The notes under the pieces are model-generated. The model did no database searches, was not told the DNA's origin, and saw nothing but the letters and a program-made list of their open reading frames with translations. From an uncultured bacterium (GTDB lineage Bacteria; Bacillota_I; Bacilli_A; RFN20; CAG-826), in contig CASGDR010000008.1 of the NCBI GenBank assembly GCA_949300345.1, positions 1 through 64,000 of the forward strand: a DNA stretch of 64,000 nucleotides, written 5' to 3'. This document shows positions 46,159-55,586 of this stretch, piece after piece; position 1 is the first letter of the stretch; each line of letters opens with the position of its first letter. The translations under genes were made by a program, and so were the position numbers.

Positions 46159-47077
46159 GGAAGAGACCCTCGGTAGTCAAATAGCGTTCCCCCGAATCAG
46201 GAAGGACGACCACGACGTTCCCGTTCTTGTGATGGCGAAGATCGAGCTTTACCGCGGCATAGAGGGCGGCGCCGGAGGAAATGCCGGCAAAAATACCTTC
46301 TTCCTTGGCTAGTATCTTGGTCATTTCATAGGCATCCTCATCGGTGACTTGGACCATCTGGTGAATGAGGTTTTCTTCCAAGATGGACGGGACAAAATTG
46401 GGCCCGATGCCCTGGATCTTGTGGGTACCGAACTGGTGCTTGCTCACAAAGGGGTCGCTGGCGGGTTCCACCCCGACGATCGAGGCATTGACCGCAAGAC
46501 GGTCCATGACCTTGGCGATCCCGGTTATGGTGCCCCCGGTTCCGATGCCGCAGACGACCGCGGATATATCCCCTTCGAGGTCATCGTAGATTTCGTTGCC
46601 GGTGACAATATGGCCCCTCCAGTTGGAAGGGTTCTCGAATTGGCTGGGCATGAAGCAATCCTTGGTCCGGGCTTTTTCCTCAAGGGCGGCATTCTTGGCC
46701 CCTTCCATTCCCTCTTCGGCCGGGGTCAAAAACACTTCGGCCCCGAAGGCCTTCATCATTTCCACCCTTTCATTGGAGGAAGAAGCAGGCATATAGACAT
46801 GGAAGGCCAGCTTGTAGACCGAACAGATCATGGCTAGGGAAATGCCCATGTTCCCGGAGGTGGCTTCGATTACGGTAGTCGAATCCTTGATGAGGCCCTT
46901 CTTCTTGGCGTCCTTCATGATCGCTAAGGCCGCTCGGTCCTTTATGGATCCGGAAGGATTGCTTCTTTCCAGCTTCCCATATAGGGCAAAGTGCAGGTAG
47001 AACCTTTCCTCGATTCTCCTAAGCCTGACCAAGGGGGTACGTCCGATGGCCTCCAAAACAGACTCGTAGTAATGCAT
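46151..47077 (-). CDS. cysK: cysteine synthase
   Basis: CysK joins O-acetylserine and sulfide to cysteine using pyridoxal phosphate. The 308-residue protein has [12 protein letters not shown] (the PLP lysine), the ATSGNMG loop, and [10 protein letters not shown] for phosphate binding. ATG 47077 matches the family start; an upstream TTG would add 22 unrelated residues. A -10 TATCCT ends 7 nt before this ATG with no ribosome binding site, so it is probably leaderless. It leads the cysK-cysE unit. Confidence 0.96.
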   Translation of the reverse strand: MHYYESVLEAIGRTPLVRLRRIEERFYLHFALYGKLERSNPSGSIKDRAALAIMKDAKKKGLIKDSTTVIEATSGNMGISLAMICSVYKLAFHVYMPASSSNERVEMMKAFGAEVFLTPAEEGMEGAKNAALEEKARTKDCFMPSQFENPSNWRGHIVTGNEIYDDLEGDISAVVCGIGTGGTITGIAKVMDRLAVNASIVGVEPASDPFVSKHQFGTHKIQGIGPNFVPSILEENLIHQMVQVTDEDAYEMTKILAKEEGIFAGISSGAALYAAVKLDLRHHKNGNVVVVLPDSGERYLTTEGLFHD

Positions 47078-47084
47078 CGCTAGA

Positions 47085-47090
47085 AGGATA
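47085..47090 (-). promoter_or_regulatory. leaderless -10 of cysK
   Basis: TATCCT (minus, 47090-47085) ends 7 nt before the ATG at 47077. No -35 consensus is evident. Confidence 0.4.
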
Positions 47091-47233
47091 CTCCAACTTA
47101 AGGATTTTGTCTTTCTCCTTGCTGAAAAGTCGGACTCTTGCAAATAAATGATACAAATCCAACAACGGGACTGTAACTATTCTAGTCCAAATAATAAAAA
47201 GCCTTCGCTATATATGGTTTTTGCGGTGTTTTG

Positions 47234-47878
47234 CTAGAGGAAGAGCTTAATATCGTCAAAGCGGACCAGCACCCCCTTGAGGCCATCTATGATCTCCTTG
47301 CTAGGCCCAGATAGGTCAAGGCAGAAGAAAGTATCGATTCCGGCCGTTATGGCGGCCTTGGCCCCGGCGGGAGCGTCCTCGAGGGCCAAAGCCTCCTTGG
47401 GCGAAACGCCTGCAAGCGACAAGCCTTTGAGATACACGTCAGGGAAAGGCTTTCCCCTTTTCACGTCCCTGGTGGAAAAGACCTCTTTGAAATAGCCATC
47501 AAGCCCAAATGAGGAAAGTAGTTCCCTAACCTTCTGCCTGGGGGTGGCCGAAGCGATATAGCAGAATATCCCCTTCTGGTTTAAATATGCCAAGCCTTCC
47601 TTGACCCCTTCTTTTACATGGAAGGGATGCTCCAAGAGGTATTCATCCATAAGGGCGCTGCGGAAGCTGCGGATCAGGTCGCTATCGACATCGGGTCCGT
47701 AAGTTTGTTTGAACAAGCCATCAGCCAAATCATGGTCAAGGCTTCTAAGTTCCAGGGTATCGATAAGCGATGGGTCATAGCCCGCCTTCTTGATCCCCTC
47801 TTTCCAAAAACGCTGGTAAACGGCCTCGCTATCGAGCAGGGTACCATCCAAATCAATGAAAGCCGCTTTGTAAGACAT
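47234..47878 (-). CDS. HAD-IA phosphatase, beta-phosphoglucomutase-like
   Basis: The 214-residue hydrolase has motif I DLDGTLLDSE, the small helical cap, ASATPRQK at motif II, RGKPFPDVYL (motif III lysine) and ALEDAPAGAKAA at motif IV. It could be a sugar-phosphate phosphatase or mutase; the substrate is unknown. A -10 (TAGAAT) inside CTAGAATTTCTAG ends 9 nt before the ATG, leaving a leader of only a few nt. Confidence 0.9.
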   Translation of the reverse strand: MSYKAAFIDLDGTLLDSEAVYQRFWKEGIKKAGYDPSLIDTLELRSLDHDLADGLFKQTYGPDVDSDLIRSFRSALMDEYLLEHPFHVKEGVKEGLAYLNQKGIFCYIASATPRQKVRELLSSFGLDGYFKEVFSTRDVKRGKPFPDVYLKGLSLAGVSPKEALALEDAPAGAKAAITAGIDTFFCLDLSGPSKEIIDGLKGVLVRFDDIKLFL

Positions 47879-47881
47879 ACC

Positions 47882-47894
47882 CTAGAAATTCTAG
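47882..47894 (-). promoter_or_regulatory. palindromic -10 of HAD gene
   Basis: CTAGAATTTCTAG (arms CTAGAA/TTCTAG) contains TAGAAT on the minus strand, 9 nt before the start codon. Confidence 0.45.
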
Positions 47895-48093
47895 CAAAAT
47901 GGCAATAACCGGAGGCACCCTCTTGATGTTCTAAAAAGAGCCAAGCCGAGTACCGGAATATGGCACTTAGGAAAATTGGTACCAGGAAACATTTCCTTGA
48001 TAAAGTAGGACCAAGCAGTGCAGAAAGAAGAAATAGGCTTCATCGCCCTTGGGTGCATCATTGAATTTTTGTTTTCATTAATCGCAAAAGAGT

Positions 48094-48153
48094 AAAAAAA
48101 TCGGGGCCTAGACCCCCTATAAACGAAAAACTATGCCCCAGTATGAGCATAGT
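48094..48153 (-). terminator. tandem terminators of tRNA-Lys
   Basis: The first, ACTATGC/GCATAGT followed by TTTTCG (48153-48125), starts 11 nt after the tRNA. The second, GGGG/CCCC around TCTAGG and followed by TTTTTTT (48116-48094), comes directly after it. Confidence 0.85.
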
Positions 48154-48163
48154 TGATTGCTAA

Positions 48164-48239
<76 letters not shown>

Positions 48240-48248
48240 AGCCGGGCT

Positions 48249-48277
48249 ATTATCCACCTAGGCATGTCCTCTTGCAA
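48249..48277 (-). promoter_or_regulatory. tRNA-Lys promoter
   Basis: TTGCAA (48277-48272), 17 nt, GATAAT (48254-48249) on the minus strand, ending 9 nt before the tRNA. Confidence 0.8.
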
Positions 48278-48405
48278 TAGGGATTTTTACCTACTGCCCT
48301 AGGGGCAGTCCTCCTAGAAGCATCCAGCGGCTCATTAATCCTTCGTGGCGATGTAGGATCTAGCCTTGCTTTGACCGGCTTTACCCACAATGCGGATACA
48401 AAAGT

Positions 48406-49071
48406 TCAGATTACGAAGAAGAATATCGAGAAGAACATCAATATCGAACCGGCCAGCACGAAGAAATGGAACACCACATGGAACCACTGGGTCTTCTTGG
48501 CGCCTAACCCGTAAAGGATTGCCCCCAAGGTGTAGGCCACCCCTCCTGAAATAAGAAGGATAAGCCCAGTCAAATCAAGCGACATGTATAGAGGGTAGAA
48601 AGAGATGAGGACGCACCAGCCCATGGCAATGTAGTCGATCATGCACATGACCCGGAACTTCTTGATGTTGATGGAATTGAAGACGATGCCCACGATGCCT
48701 AGAACCCAACATAGTCCAAGTATCGAGAAGGCCCAGGCCATCGAATATTCCCTAAGGGTTACCAAGCAATATGGGACATAGGTTCCCATGATAAGAAGGA
48801 ACACGGCATTGTGGTCCAAGACCCTGAAGACCTTCTTGCCCGTATTCCTGGCCAAGGCATGGTAGATGCAGCTGATGGTGTATAAGACGACGGTGGTCAA
48901 AATATAGATGACGGAGGAAGAAATTTTCCATGGGTCACCCGAAATGGCGGCATTGTTGATGAGGAAGCCGCCTCCGATGATACCGAGGACTGCCCCTAGG
49001 CCGTGGGAGATGGAATTCCATAGCTCCTGGGCCAACGTGTATTTTGGTAATTCGATCTTCGATGGGCTCAT
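48406..49071 (-). CDS. hemolysin III / PAQR-family membrane protein
   Basis: The 221-residue protein has seven hydrophobic segments. It begins TLAQELWNSISHGLG, contains SCIYHALA, and ends near QWFHVVFHFFVLAGS, which together give the histidines and serine that form the putative zinc-hydrolase site of the PAQR/YqfA family. Despite the name, most bacterial members are not known to be toxins. TATAAT ends 6 nt before the ATG and no ribosome binding site is present. It is divergent from the cation exporter gene. Confidence 0.92.
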   Translation of the reverse strand: MSPSKIELPKYTLAQELWNSISHGLGAVLGIIGGGFLINNAAISGDPWKISSSVIYILTTVVLYTISCIYHALARNTGKKVFRVLDHNAVFLLIMGTYVPYCLVTLREYSMAWAFSILGLCWVLGIVGIVFNSINIKKFRVMCMIDYIAMGWCVLISFYPLYMSLDLTGLILLISGGVAYTLGAILYGLGAKKTQWFHVVFHFFVLAGSILMFFSIFFFVI

Positions 49072-49077
49072 AGCAAC

Positions 49078-49083
49078 ATTATA
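49078..49083 (-). promoter_or_regulatory. leaderless -10 of hemolysin III gene
   Basis: A perfect TATAAT (minus, 49083-49078) lies exactly 6 nt before the ATG at 49071, inside a TTATATAA palindrome. Confidence 0.55.
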
Positions 49084-49157
49084 TAAGACACATCTAGTTT
49101 TGATTACAAGGAAAATCGTATTAAAAACTAGATAATTTTCCTTCCACCCCTTTTTGG

Positions 49158-49173
49158 GGCATTCTAAAATGCC
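49158..49173 (+). promoter_or_regulatory. palindromic leaderless promoter of CDF gene
   Basis: GGCATTCTAAAATGCC has arms GGCATT/AATGCC. TAAAAT (49165-49170) ends 6 nt before ATG 49177. Confidence 0.55.
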
Positions 49174-49176
49174 TCT

Positions 49177-50343
49177 ATGGTCGGCTTATTGAGGCGGTTG
49201 TTCATCAAAGATTACCAGAACCTGAATGACCCCCGAGTGAGGGAAAAACACGGGCTACTCGCCAGCGGCTTCGGCATCTTTACCAACCTTCTTCTGGTGG
49301 TGGCCAAACTTGCCATAGCCTTCGTCTTGTTCGCTAGGTCGAATTTCCAAATCCTCTCGGTGGCCCTGCTCGCCGATGCCCTAAACAACGTTTCCGACAT
49401 GGCCTCAAGCCTCATTGTCCTATTATCCTTCAGGCTTTCGCAGAAGCCGGCGGACAAAAAACATCCTTATGGACATCAAAGAAGCGAATACATCGGGGGC
49501 CTCATCGTCTCCATCCTCATCGTGGTCTTGGCCCTTCTTTTGCTAGAAAGTTCCATAACCTCGGCAATAGAGAAGGCCAGGGTCTCATATGACATATTGG
49601 CGATAGGCCTATTGGCCGCTTCGATCTTGCTGAAGTTGGTCCAAGGATATTTCAATTTCTCCATGGGACGGCTCATCAAGTCCCAGGCATTGAAGGCCAC
49701 CGCCCTCGACAGTTTCTTCGATGCCCTTTCTACCAGCCTCATCCTAATAAGCGCGGTCCTCTCTTATACCCTCTTAATCGATTATCTAGATCCATATATG
49801 GGCATCGCCGTCAGCCTCTTCGTCCTCTATGGGGGCATCAAGATGCTCAAGGAAGCCATCTCCCCGCTTCTTGGAGAGGCCTCAAGCAAGGAAGAGGCCG
49901 AAGAAATCATCAAGGCGCTAAAAGAAGATAGTAGCATCCTAGGAGTCCATGACCTCATCGTCCATGACTATGGCCCAAGTAGGAAATTCATTGTCCTTCA
50001 TATCGAGGTAGACGGAAATAAATCCCTGCAGGAAGCCCACGCAATCGCCGATAACGGGGAAAGGATGATCAAAGAAAGATTCCATATGGAAGCCACCATC
50101 CATGTCGATCCGATCAGCATAGACGAAGGCACGATAAACATCGAAAAAGCCATTCAGGAAACCCTAGATGGCTATCATGCCGGACTCAGTTACCACGGTT
50201 ATGAAATGAAGGACGGAAAGATATTCCTCGAACTGCTCATTCCCTTTGACTGTCCCATAGTCCCCAGCCAGATCCAAAAGGCCCTGGATGAGAAGCTTGG
50301 CACCGAGGTCATATTCACCATCGACCATCCTTTTACAGATTAG
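49177..50343 (+). CDS. cation diffusion facilitator (Zn/Mn/Fe exporter)
   Basis: The 388-residue membrane antiporter exports divalent metal ions. The transmembrane part has LLADALNNVSDM (metal site Asp/Asn/Asp in helix 2) and KKHPYGHQRSEYIGG; helix 5 supplies ALDSFFDALST. The cytoplasmic domain (HDLIVHDYGPSRKFIVLHIEVD) is followed by an extra domain of about 85 residues that looks like a second, divergent metal-binding-type module. The ATG lies 6 nt after a -10 box, without a ribosome binding site. Metal specificity is not clear. Confidence 0.93.
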   Translation: MVGLLRRLFIKDYQNLNDPRVREKHGLLASGFGIFTNLLLVVAKLAIAFVLFARSNFQILSVALLADALNNVSDMASSLIVLLSFRLSQKPADKKHPYGHQRSEYIGGLIVSILIVVLALLLLESSITSAIEKARVSYDILAIGLLAASILLKLVQGYFNFSMGRLIKSQALKATALDSFFDALSTSLILISAVLSYTLLIDYLDPYMGIAVSLFVLYGGIKMLKEAISPLLGEASSKEEAEEIIKALKEDSSILGVHDLIVHDYGPSRKFIVLHIEVDGNKSLQEAHAIADNGERMIKERFHMEATIHVDPISIDEGTINIEKAIQETLDGYHAGLSYHGYEMKDGKIFLELLIPFDCPIVPSQIQKALDEKLGTEVIFTIDHPFTD

Positions 50344-50374
50344 AAAAAGGCCTAATCGAAACTTTCCAACAAAC

Positions 50375-50408
50375 AAAAAAGCGAGACTCCAATATAGGAA
50401 TCTCGCTT
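50375..50408. terminator. bidirectional terminator (CDF / gpmA)
   Basis: GCGAGACTCC/GGAATCTCGC (one mismatch pair) around AATATA. TTTTTT follows on the minus side and TTCTATATTTT on the plus side. Confidence 0.85.
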
Positions 50409-50415
50409 CTATATT

Positions 50416-51126
50416 TTAGAGGTAGTACTTGTTTAGGACCTTCAGAGTCTTTTCGTCAAGTTCATAGACCAAGGGCTTCCCGGTCGGGATTTCCACGCCG
50501 ATGATCTCTTCGTTGGAGAGGCCTTCAAGTTCCTTGACAAGGGCGCGCAGGCTATTGCCGTGGGCCACGATGAGGACCCTCTTTCCTTCCTTGATAAGAG
50601 GCTTGATTTCCCCTTCGAAGATCGGCTCGACGCGGTCGCAGGTATCAAGCAGGCACTCGGTAAGGGGGCATTCCTTTTCGCTTAGCCCAAGTTTCTTGGT
50701 GTATAGCTCCTGGTTGCCGGGCCACCTCTCGTCGTCCTTGGTAAGGGCAGGGGGCGGTACATCGGCGCTGCGGCGCCAGATATGGACCTGTTCATCGCCC
50801 CACTTGACGGCGCTTTCGGCCTTGTTGAGGCCCTGCAGGGCGCCGTAGTGGCGTTCGTTGAGCCTCCAGCTGTAATGCTTGGGAAGGCCATCGGGGACAT
50901 GTCCTTCATAGAGGGCATTGAGGGCGATGTCCATGGTGCGGTTGGCACGCTTCAAGACCGAGGTATAAACCACATCGAAGTCATAGCCGCCCTTGCGGAG
51001 GGCTTCGCCGGCCGCCTTGGCTTCTTCTTCGCCCTTGGGGGAGAGGTCGACATCGGTCCAGCCAGTGAACTTGTTTTCGAGGTTCCACTGGGACTGACCG
51101 TGCCTGATTAGTACTAGTTTGACCAT
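50416..51126 (-). CDS. gpmA: 2,3-bisphosphoglycerate-dependent phosphoglycerate mutase
   Basis: It interconverts 3- and 2-phosphoglycerate. The 236-residue protein has [10 protein letters not shown] (phosphohistidine), [10 protein letters not shown], the long [11 protein letters not shown] segment and [13 protein letters not shown] 51126 is the family start; the upstream frame is unrelated. TATAAT at 51163-51158 gives a leader of about 25 nt with GGAAAG rather far from the ATG. Confidence 0.97.
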   Translation of the reverse strand: MVKLVLIRHGQSQWNLENKFTGWTDVDLSPKGEEEAKAAGEALRKGGYDFDVVYTSVLKRANRTMDIALNALYEGHVPDGLPKHYSWRLNERHYGALQGLNKAESAVKWGDEQVHIWRRSADVPPPALTKDDERWPGNQELYTKKLGLSEKECPLTECLLDTCDRVEPIFEGEIKPLIKEGKRVLIVAHGNSLRALVKELEGLSNEEIIGVEIPTGKPLVYELDEKTLKVLNKYYL

Positions 51127-51157
51127 TTGATTAGTTATGTCTTTCCTTTCGGCAAAC

Positions 51158-51163
51158 ATTATA
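51158..51163 (-). promoter_or_regulatory. -10 of gpmA
   Basis: A perfect TATAAT on the minus strand, 31 nt before the gpmA ATG. No -35 consensus is visible. Confidence 0.5.
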
Positions 51164-51217
51164 CAAAAAGAAATAGGAGGTGGGTGAGATTCCCCTATCT
51201 TTGCTAGATAGGCATGC

Positions 51218-51245
51218 AAAAAGCCCCCACCCATGAGGTGAGGGC
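51218..51245 (-). terminator. rpsI terminator
   Basis: GCCCTCACC/GGGTGGGGGC (with a mismatch) around TCAT, followed by TTTTT on the minus strand. Confidence 0.8.
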
Positions 51246-51261
51246 AAGCTTCCAAGAATGA

Positions 51262-51654
51262 TTAACGCTTGGAGAACTGAGGGGCGCGCCTAGCGGCTTT
51301 AAGACCATACTTCTTGCGCTCCTTGACGCGGGCGTTGCGGGTCAGCATGCCGGCGACCTTGAGGGTGTGGCGATCTTCGCCGGCCTCAAGCAGGGCGCGG
51401 GCGATGCCGAGCCTGATGGCTCCGGCCTGTCCGGTGAATCCCCCGCCTTTGACGTGGCAGACGATGTCATACTTCCCTTCGCTTCCGGTGAGGGTCAGCG
51501 GCTGCTTCAGGTCGATGACCAGGGTGGCATAGGGCATGTAGTCGTTGACATCGCGGTCATTGACGGTGATCTTGCCTTTGCCCTTGGCAATGTAGACACG
51601 GGCGACGGAGGACTTCCTCCTGCCGGTGCCGTAATAGGTTTCCTTATTGGCCAT
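51262..51654 (-). CDS. rpsI: ribosomal protein S9
   Basis: The 130-residue small-subunit protein has the [12 protein letters not shown] start, [19 protein letters not shown] and the basic tail [10 protein letters not shown] whose final KR reaches the P-site tRNA. It follows rplM by 9 nt, the usual order. Confidence 0.99.
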   Translation of the reverse strand: MANKETYYGTGRRKSSVARVYIAKGKGKITVNDRDVNDYMPYATLVIDLKQPLTLTGSEGKYDIVCHVKGGGFTGQAGAIRLGIARALLEAGEDRHTLKVAGMLTRNARVKERKKYGLKAARRAPQFSKR

Positions 51655-51663
51655 GGTTGCTCC

Positions 51664-52101
51664 TTACTTCAGCTTGAGCACTTCGGGCTTCTGGGCCTCG
51701 TGCTTGTGATCTTCGCCCTCGTAGACGAACAGCTTCTTGATGATCTGGCGGCCCAGGCGTCCTTTCGGGACCATGCCCCAGACGGCGCGCTCGACCATTT
51801 CGCAGGGGAATTCCCTCTTCATGGTGCCGGCGCTCCTGGTGCGGAGGCCTCCGTTGTAGCCCGAGACGTTATAGTAGTTCTTCTTGTGCTCGGCGTCTCC
51901 GGTCAGCACGACCTTGGAGGCGTTGATGACAATGACATAGTCCCCGCAGTCGACATTGGGGGTATAGATGGGCTTGTCCTTTCCCATCAATTTGGTGGCG
52001 ACTTTGCTGGCGAGGCGCCCGAGGGGCAGCTCGCTGGCATCGACGATATACCACTTGCGGACGATCGTTTCGTTTTTGGCGATAGTGGTCTGACGTTGCA
52101 T
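51664..52101 (-). CDS. rplM: ribosomal protein L13
   Basis: The 145-residue large-subunit protein has WYIVDASELPLGRLAS, GDYVIVINA and GMVPKGRLGRQ. AAAGGAG precedes the ATG. In many Firmicutes rplM-rpsI follow ecfA1-ecfA2-ecfT-truA; here that module is 8 kb away. The upstream 130 nt may hold a ribosomal-protein leader, with a GTGCG/CGCAC stem near 52165-52190, but I cannot match a known one. Confidence 0.99.
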   Translation of the reverse strand: MQRQTTIAKNETIVRKWYIVDASELPLGRLASKVATKLMGKDKPIYTPNVDCGDYVIVINASKVVLTGDAEHKKNYYNVSGYNGGLRTRSAGTMKREFPCEMVERAVWGMVPKGRLGRQIIKKLFVYEGEDHKHEAQKPEVLKLK

Positions 52102-52233
52102 TGTAATGCTCCTTTGCTACTTCTACTTGTTTCGACTTTACCGGGGTCTCACCTTATAGCAGTGCGGGTCAATTATCCTCGCACCGAAAAGAAGAATCAA
52201 GAGAATATATGATCGCCATCCTTAAAGGATGCC

Positions 52234-53670
52234 TTAGTAGGCTTTGGCAACGTAGGCGTAGTAGGCGGCTTTCTTGCCCGAGACCACACAGGTGGCATCC
52301 CCTACATCCTGGTCTTCCTTGATGCAGCGAACCGTCCCTCCTTGGGTGAGCGACTTCAGCTCGTCTTCGTCCTCGACATCCCCCGAAAGGGCGCAGACGG
52401 CGATGCCGCCTGCATCGAGGATGGACTTGACCTCTTCAAGGCTATGGGCCTGATGGATGCGGCTATCCAGGAAAGCCTTGGCCTTGAGATACATGGACTT
52501 ATGGATGTCTTCCAGCATCGAGGGGATTTCGTTTTCGATCTCTTCGATCTTGGCGGTCTTCTTCACTCCGTCGACGCGCCTAGCTAATACCATCTCTCCC
52601 CTTTCAAGGTCGCGGGGCCCGACTTCCAGGCGTAGAGGCACGCCCTTGACCTCGTATTCGGCAAACTTCCAGCCGGGGGTCTTCAAGTTGTTGTCGTCAA
52701 GCTTGGCGCGCACGCCCATCTTGATAAGTTGTTCAAGGATTTCGCGGCACTTGGGCAAGACGCCGGGGACATCCTGCTTGATGGGGATGATTACCACCTG
52801 GACCGGGGCAATGGCCGGGGGCAAAACCAGGCCATTCTCATCGCCATGGACCATAATGACCGAGCCGATGAGGCGGGTGGATACGCCCCAGGAAGTCTGG
52901 TGGGGATTCTCTAGGGTATTCTTGCGCCCTAGGTACTTGATGCCGAAGGCTTTGGCAAAGCCGGTTCCTAAATAATGGGTAGTGCCCGATTGCAGGGCCT
53001 TGCCATCGTACATCAGGGCCTCGATGGAATAGGTATCGTGGGCTCCGGCGAACCTTTCATGGGCCGATTTGCGGCCTTTTAGGAAGGGAACGGCCAATAG
53101 ATCGCGGCCGGTCCTATCGTAGATTTGGAGAACATCGAGAGCGTTTTTGCGGGCTTCTTCCTCAGTTTCGAAGAGGCAGTGCCCTTCCTGCCACAGGAAT
53201 TCGGCGCCCCTAAGGAAGGGACGGGTGGTCTTTTCCCAACGGACCACGGAACACCACTGGTTGTAGATCTTGGGAAGGTCGCGGTAGGAGGAAACCAGGC
53301 GCTTGTAGAGGTCGGAAAAAAGGACCTCGGAGGTCGGGCGGACGATGAGGGGGTCGGCCAGTCGATTGTTGCCGCCCATCGTGGCCACGAGGCATTCGGG
53401 GGCAAAGCCCTCGACATGTTCCTTCTCCTTGTTGAACAAAGAAGCAGGGATGACCAAGGGCAAATAGACGTTTTCGGTCCCGATGGCTTTGAACTGTTTG
53501 TCCATGTAAGCCCTGATGGATTCCCAGAGGGAATAACCATAAGGAAGATAATCGATGAAGCCTTTGACCGAGGAGTAATCCATCAGTTCCGCCTTGCGGC
53601 AGACATCGGTGTACCACTTGGCAAAGTCTACGTCACGCGGGGTTATCGAATCGTTTTTCTTTTCCATCAT
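52234..53670 (-). CDS. proS: prolyl-tRNA synthetase, archaeal/eukaryotic type
   Basis: The 478-residue class II synthetase charges tRNA-Pro, a substrate also encoded at 14.5 kb. It is the short type without the bacterial editing insertion. Motif 2 appears at QWCSVVRWEKTTRPFLRGAEFLWQEGH, the proline pocket near TSWGVSTRLIG, motif 3 at ENGLVLPPAIAP, and the anticodon-binding and C-terminal zinc-like domains follow. This type is common in mycoplasmas and some Firmicutes. The ATG overlaps the stop of the EAL-like gene by 4 nt. Confidence 0.98.
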   Translation of the reverse strand: MMEKKNDSITPRDVDFAKWYTDVCRKAELMDYSSVKGFIDYLPYGYSLWESIRAYMDKQFKAIGTENVYLPLVIPASLFNKEKEHVEGFAPECLVATMGGNNRLADPLIVRPTSEVLFSDLYKRLVSSYRDLPKIYNQWCSVVRWEKTTRPFLRGAEFLWQEGHCLFETEEEARKNALDVLQIYDRTGRDLLAVPFLKGRKSAHERFAGAHDTYSIEALMYDGKALQSGTTHYLGTGFAKAFGIKYLGRKNTLENPHQTSWGVSTRLIGSVIMVHGDENGLVLPPAIAPVQVVIIPIKQDVPGVLPKCREILEQLIKMGVRAKLDDNNLKTPGWKFAEYEVKGVPLRLEVGPRDLERGEMVLARRVDGVKKTAKIEEIENEIPSMLEDIHKSMYLKAKAFLDSRIHQAHSLEEVKSILDAGGIAVCALSGDVEDEDELKSLTQGGTVRCIKEDQDVGDATCVVSGKKAAYYAYVAKAY

Positions 53671-55421
53671 TCAATCCTTTCCTTGAGTTGTCTTAGTCTT
53701 TCCATGGTCTTGTTTTCCAAAGGCCTGAACATCGCCTCATAGGGCAAGATGGCATCGCTAGAAAGATAGTCCACGCCGAGGGAGGCGACCATTTCGATGC
53801 TCGACCAGTTCTCCAGGCCGGACCCTATTATAGGCTTTTTGTAGCGGTTGAGTCTTTCGATGAGGGCGTGCAGCTCGCTTCTGATCCTAGTCGAGGTGGA
53901 AATCGAGGGCCCTTCCCTTGAAAGATCGATCAAAAAGGCATCGGCCATCGATAGCAGTTCATTGTCCAGCATCGGTTCCTTGCGGGTGAATTCGAAGCAG
54001 ATCTTATAGCCGTAGGACTTGAAGGACTCCAGCGTCTCTTTGAAGCGCGGGGTCTCCTTGGGCGAGAGGAAGGTAGCCACATCGGCATCCTTCATCCAAA
54101 GATAGAGGTTGGCGGCCTTGCTGGACTGGTTGCGGATGAGGGCCGGAAGCACCGTTTCCAACCCCTGGTAGCGGACCGGTAGAAATAGGCACTGGCTCTT
54201 TAATGGCCTTTCGCTTACGAACCGCGGCAAGAGGTTCCTGATCAGGGCGTTGAAGAGCTTCTTGGTGTCCTTGGCCCTGAAGGCATAGTTTTCCAGCTCC
54301 GCCATGGAATCGAAGGAAGTGTCCTTTAAGGGCTCGGCCTTGCCTAGATATCCGATTACCCTCTTCTGGCGGATGGATACGACCGCCCGGTAGGAATAGA
54401 CGATTTTCTTATCGATGATGATGCGCTCGACCTCGGACCTATAGGAGGATTCGGAGGTATCTTCGGCCAAGACATCCCCTTCCTTATAGATATGGACGGA
54501 AACCCCTTTGGCCCTTTGGGCTTCGTGGGCCGCCGAACGGGCCTGGGCCACAAGCAGTTCCCCGTTTCCGACGATGTCCTTGTTCATGACGATGCCGGCT
54601 TTCAGGTTGATGGGGGGTAGCCCTCCCTTGCGGCGATAGAGCATCTCGCGGTTGACGAAGGTAGTGATTTCCAAGGCAAATTCGATGGCAGTGGATGGTT
54701 CGGACATATCGAAGCTGCAGATGGCAAATTCGTTGCGGTCGGGCTTTAGGATCAATTGGGAGGAGGCCACGAAGGGACGGATAAGAGCCTCGACCTTCTC
54801 GGGGATATTCTCATAGCCCTTCGAGGATTTGCGGCCCTCGCCTAGGGAATAGACAAAGCAGAAGGTAGCCCCAAGGCCGGGATGGTTGGACTTTAGGCGG
54901 TCATTGAAGTCATCGATGGTGGATATGCGCTTGATGGGGACCTTGCGCTTGGGCTTCTCGTAGCGGACCATGTGGGACTCGAGATATATGAGCTTCTTGC
55001 TCTTTTCGATGTAGATGACCTTCAGGAAGCTCGGGCAGGAACGGTTCTTGGAAGAGATATGGACCTGGCATTCCAGAAAATCGTCGACCGGACGGCCAAA
55101 GAGCAGATCCTCGGCCCAGTTGGCGATCTTATGCCCTTCCCCGACCGGAAATCCGGAAAGAAAGGAATTGAGATCCTGGGTTTTGACATAGTCCATGTCC
55201 TTGAGGTTGAAATAGGTGACCTCGCTGCGGTCAAGATCCAGTCTTACCACCCTGACGGTGGAAGATTCATCAAGCAGCAGTTCCTTATATCGGTTTTCCC
55301 TTTTTCTGACCAATAGGAAAGAGGCCAAAAGGAAGACCAGCAATAGCAAAAGAACGACCCCAAGGATAATGGCCGCGCCGTATTGGCTTAGAAAATCGAG
55401 GCTGGAAAGGGCTTTTGGCAC
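53667..55421 (-). CDS. membrane protein with degenerate GGDEF and EAL domains
   Basis: The 584-residue protein has one membrane helix (about 15-40), a linker, a GGDEF-like domain where the catalytic GGDEF is PDRNEF, and an EAL-like domain where the catalytic EAL region reads GYLGKAEP and the DDFGTG loop is absent. So it should neither make nor break cyclic di-GMP; it may bind a nucleotide or act as a sensor. The GTG at 55421 is exactly 6 nt from a perfect TATAAT, so it is probably leaderless. It is translationally coupled to proS. Confidence 0.85.
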   Translation of the reverse strand: MPKALSSLDFLSQYGAAIILGVVLLLLLVFLLASFLLVRKRENRYKELLLDESSTVRVVRLDLDRSEVTYFNLKDMDYVKTQDLNSFLSGFPVGEGHKIANWAEDLLFGRPVDDFLECQVHISSKNRSCPSFLKVIYIEKSKKLIYLESHMVRYEKPKRKVPIKRISTIDDFNDRLKSNHPGLGATFCFVYSLGEGRKSSKGYENIPEKVEALIRPFVASSQLILKPDRNEFAICSFDMSEPSTAIEFALEITTFVNREMLYRRKGGLPPINLKAGIVMNKDIVGNGELLVAQARSAAHEAQRAKGVSVHIYKEGDVLAEDTSESSYRSEVERIIIDKKIVYSYRAVVSIRQKRVIGYLGKAEPLKDTSFDSMAELENYAFRAKDTKKLFNALIRNLLPRFVSERPLKSQCLFLPVRYQGLETVLPALIRNQSSKAANLYLWMKDADVATFLSPKETPRFKETLESFKSYGYKICFEFTRKEPMLDNELLSMADAFLIDLSREGPSISTSTRIRSELHALIERLNRYKKPIIGSGLENWSSIEMVASLGVDYLSSDAILPYEAMFRPLENKTMERLRQLKERIE

Positions 55422-55427
55422 GGGGGG

Positions 55428-55433
55428 ATTATA
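55428..55433 (-). promoter_or_regulatory. leaderless -10 of EAL-like gene
   Basis: TATAAT (55433-55428, minus) is followed by six C residues and then GTG, the likely start codon. Confidence 0.55.
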
Positions 55434-55457
55434 CCGCAAACATCAATTGGGCTCACC

Positions 55458-55486
55458 TTGATTGAAATCAAGGAGTGGTTTATCAT
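55458..55486 (+). promoter_or_regulatory. tRNA-Ser promoter
   Basis: TTGATT (55458-55463), 17 nt, TATCAT (55481-55486). The -35 lies in a perfect palindrome CTTGATTGAAATCAAG. Confidence 0.8.
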
Positions 55487-55495
55487 GTCGCGGCC

Positions 55496-55586
55496 GGAGA
55501 AGTACCCAAGCGGCTGAAGGGGTCAGTTTCGAAAACTGATAGTGGGTGCAAGCCCAGCCGGGGTTCGAACCCCCGCTTCTCCGCCA
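55496..55586 (+). tRNA. tRNA-Ser (CGA anticodon)
   Basis: The 91-nt class II tRNA has a long variable arm, acceptor GGAGAAG/CTTCTCC, anticodon loop TTCGAAA (CGA, reads UCG) and T loop TTCGAAC. CCA is encoded. Confidence 0.97.
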
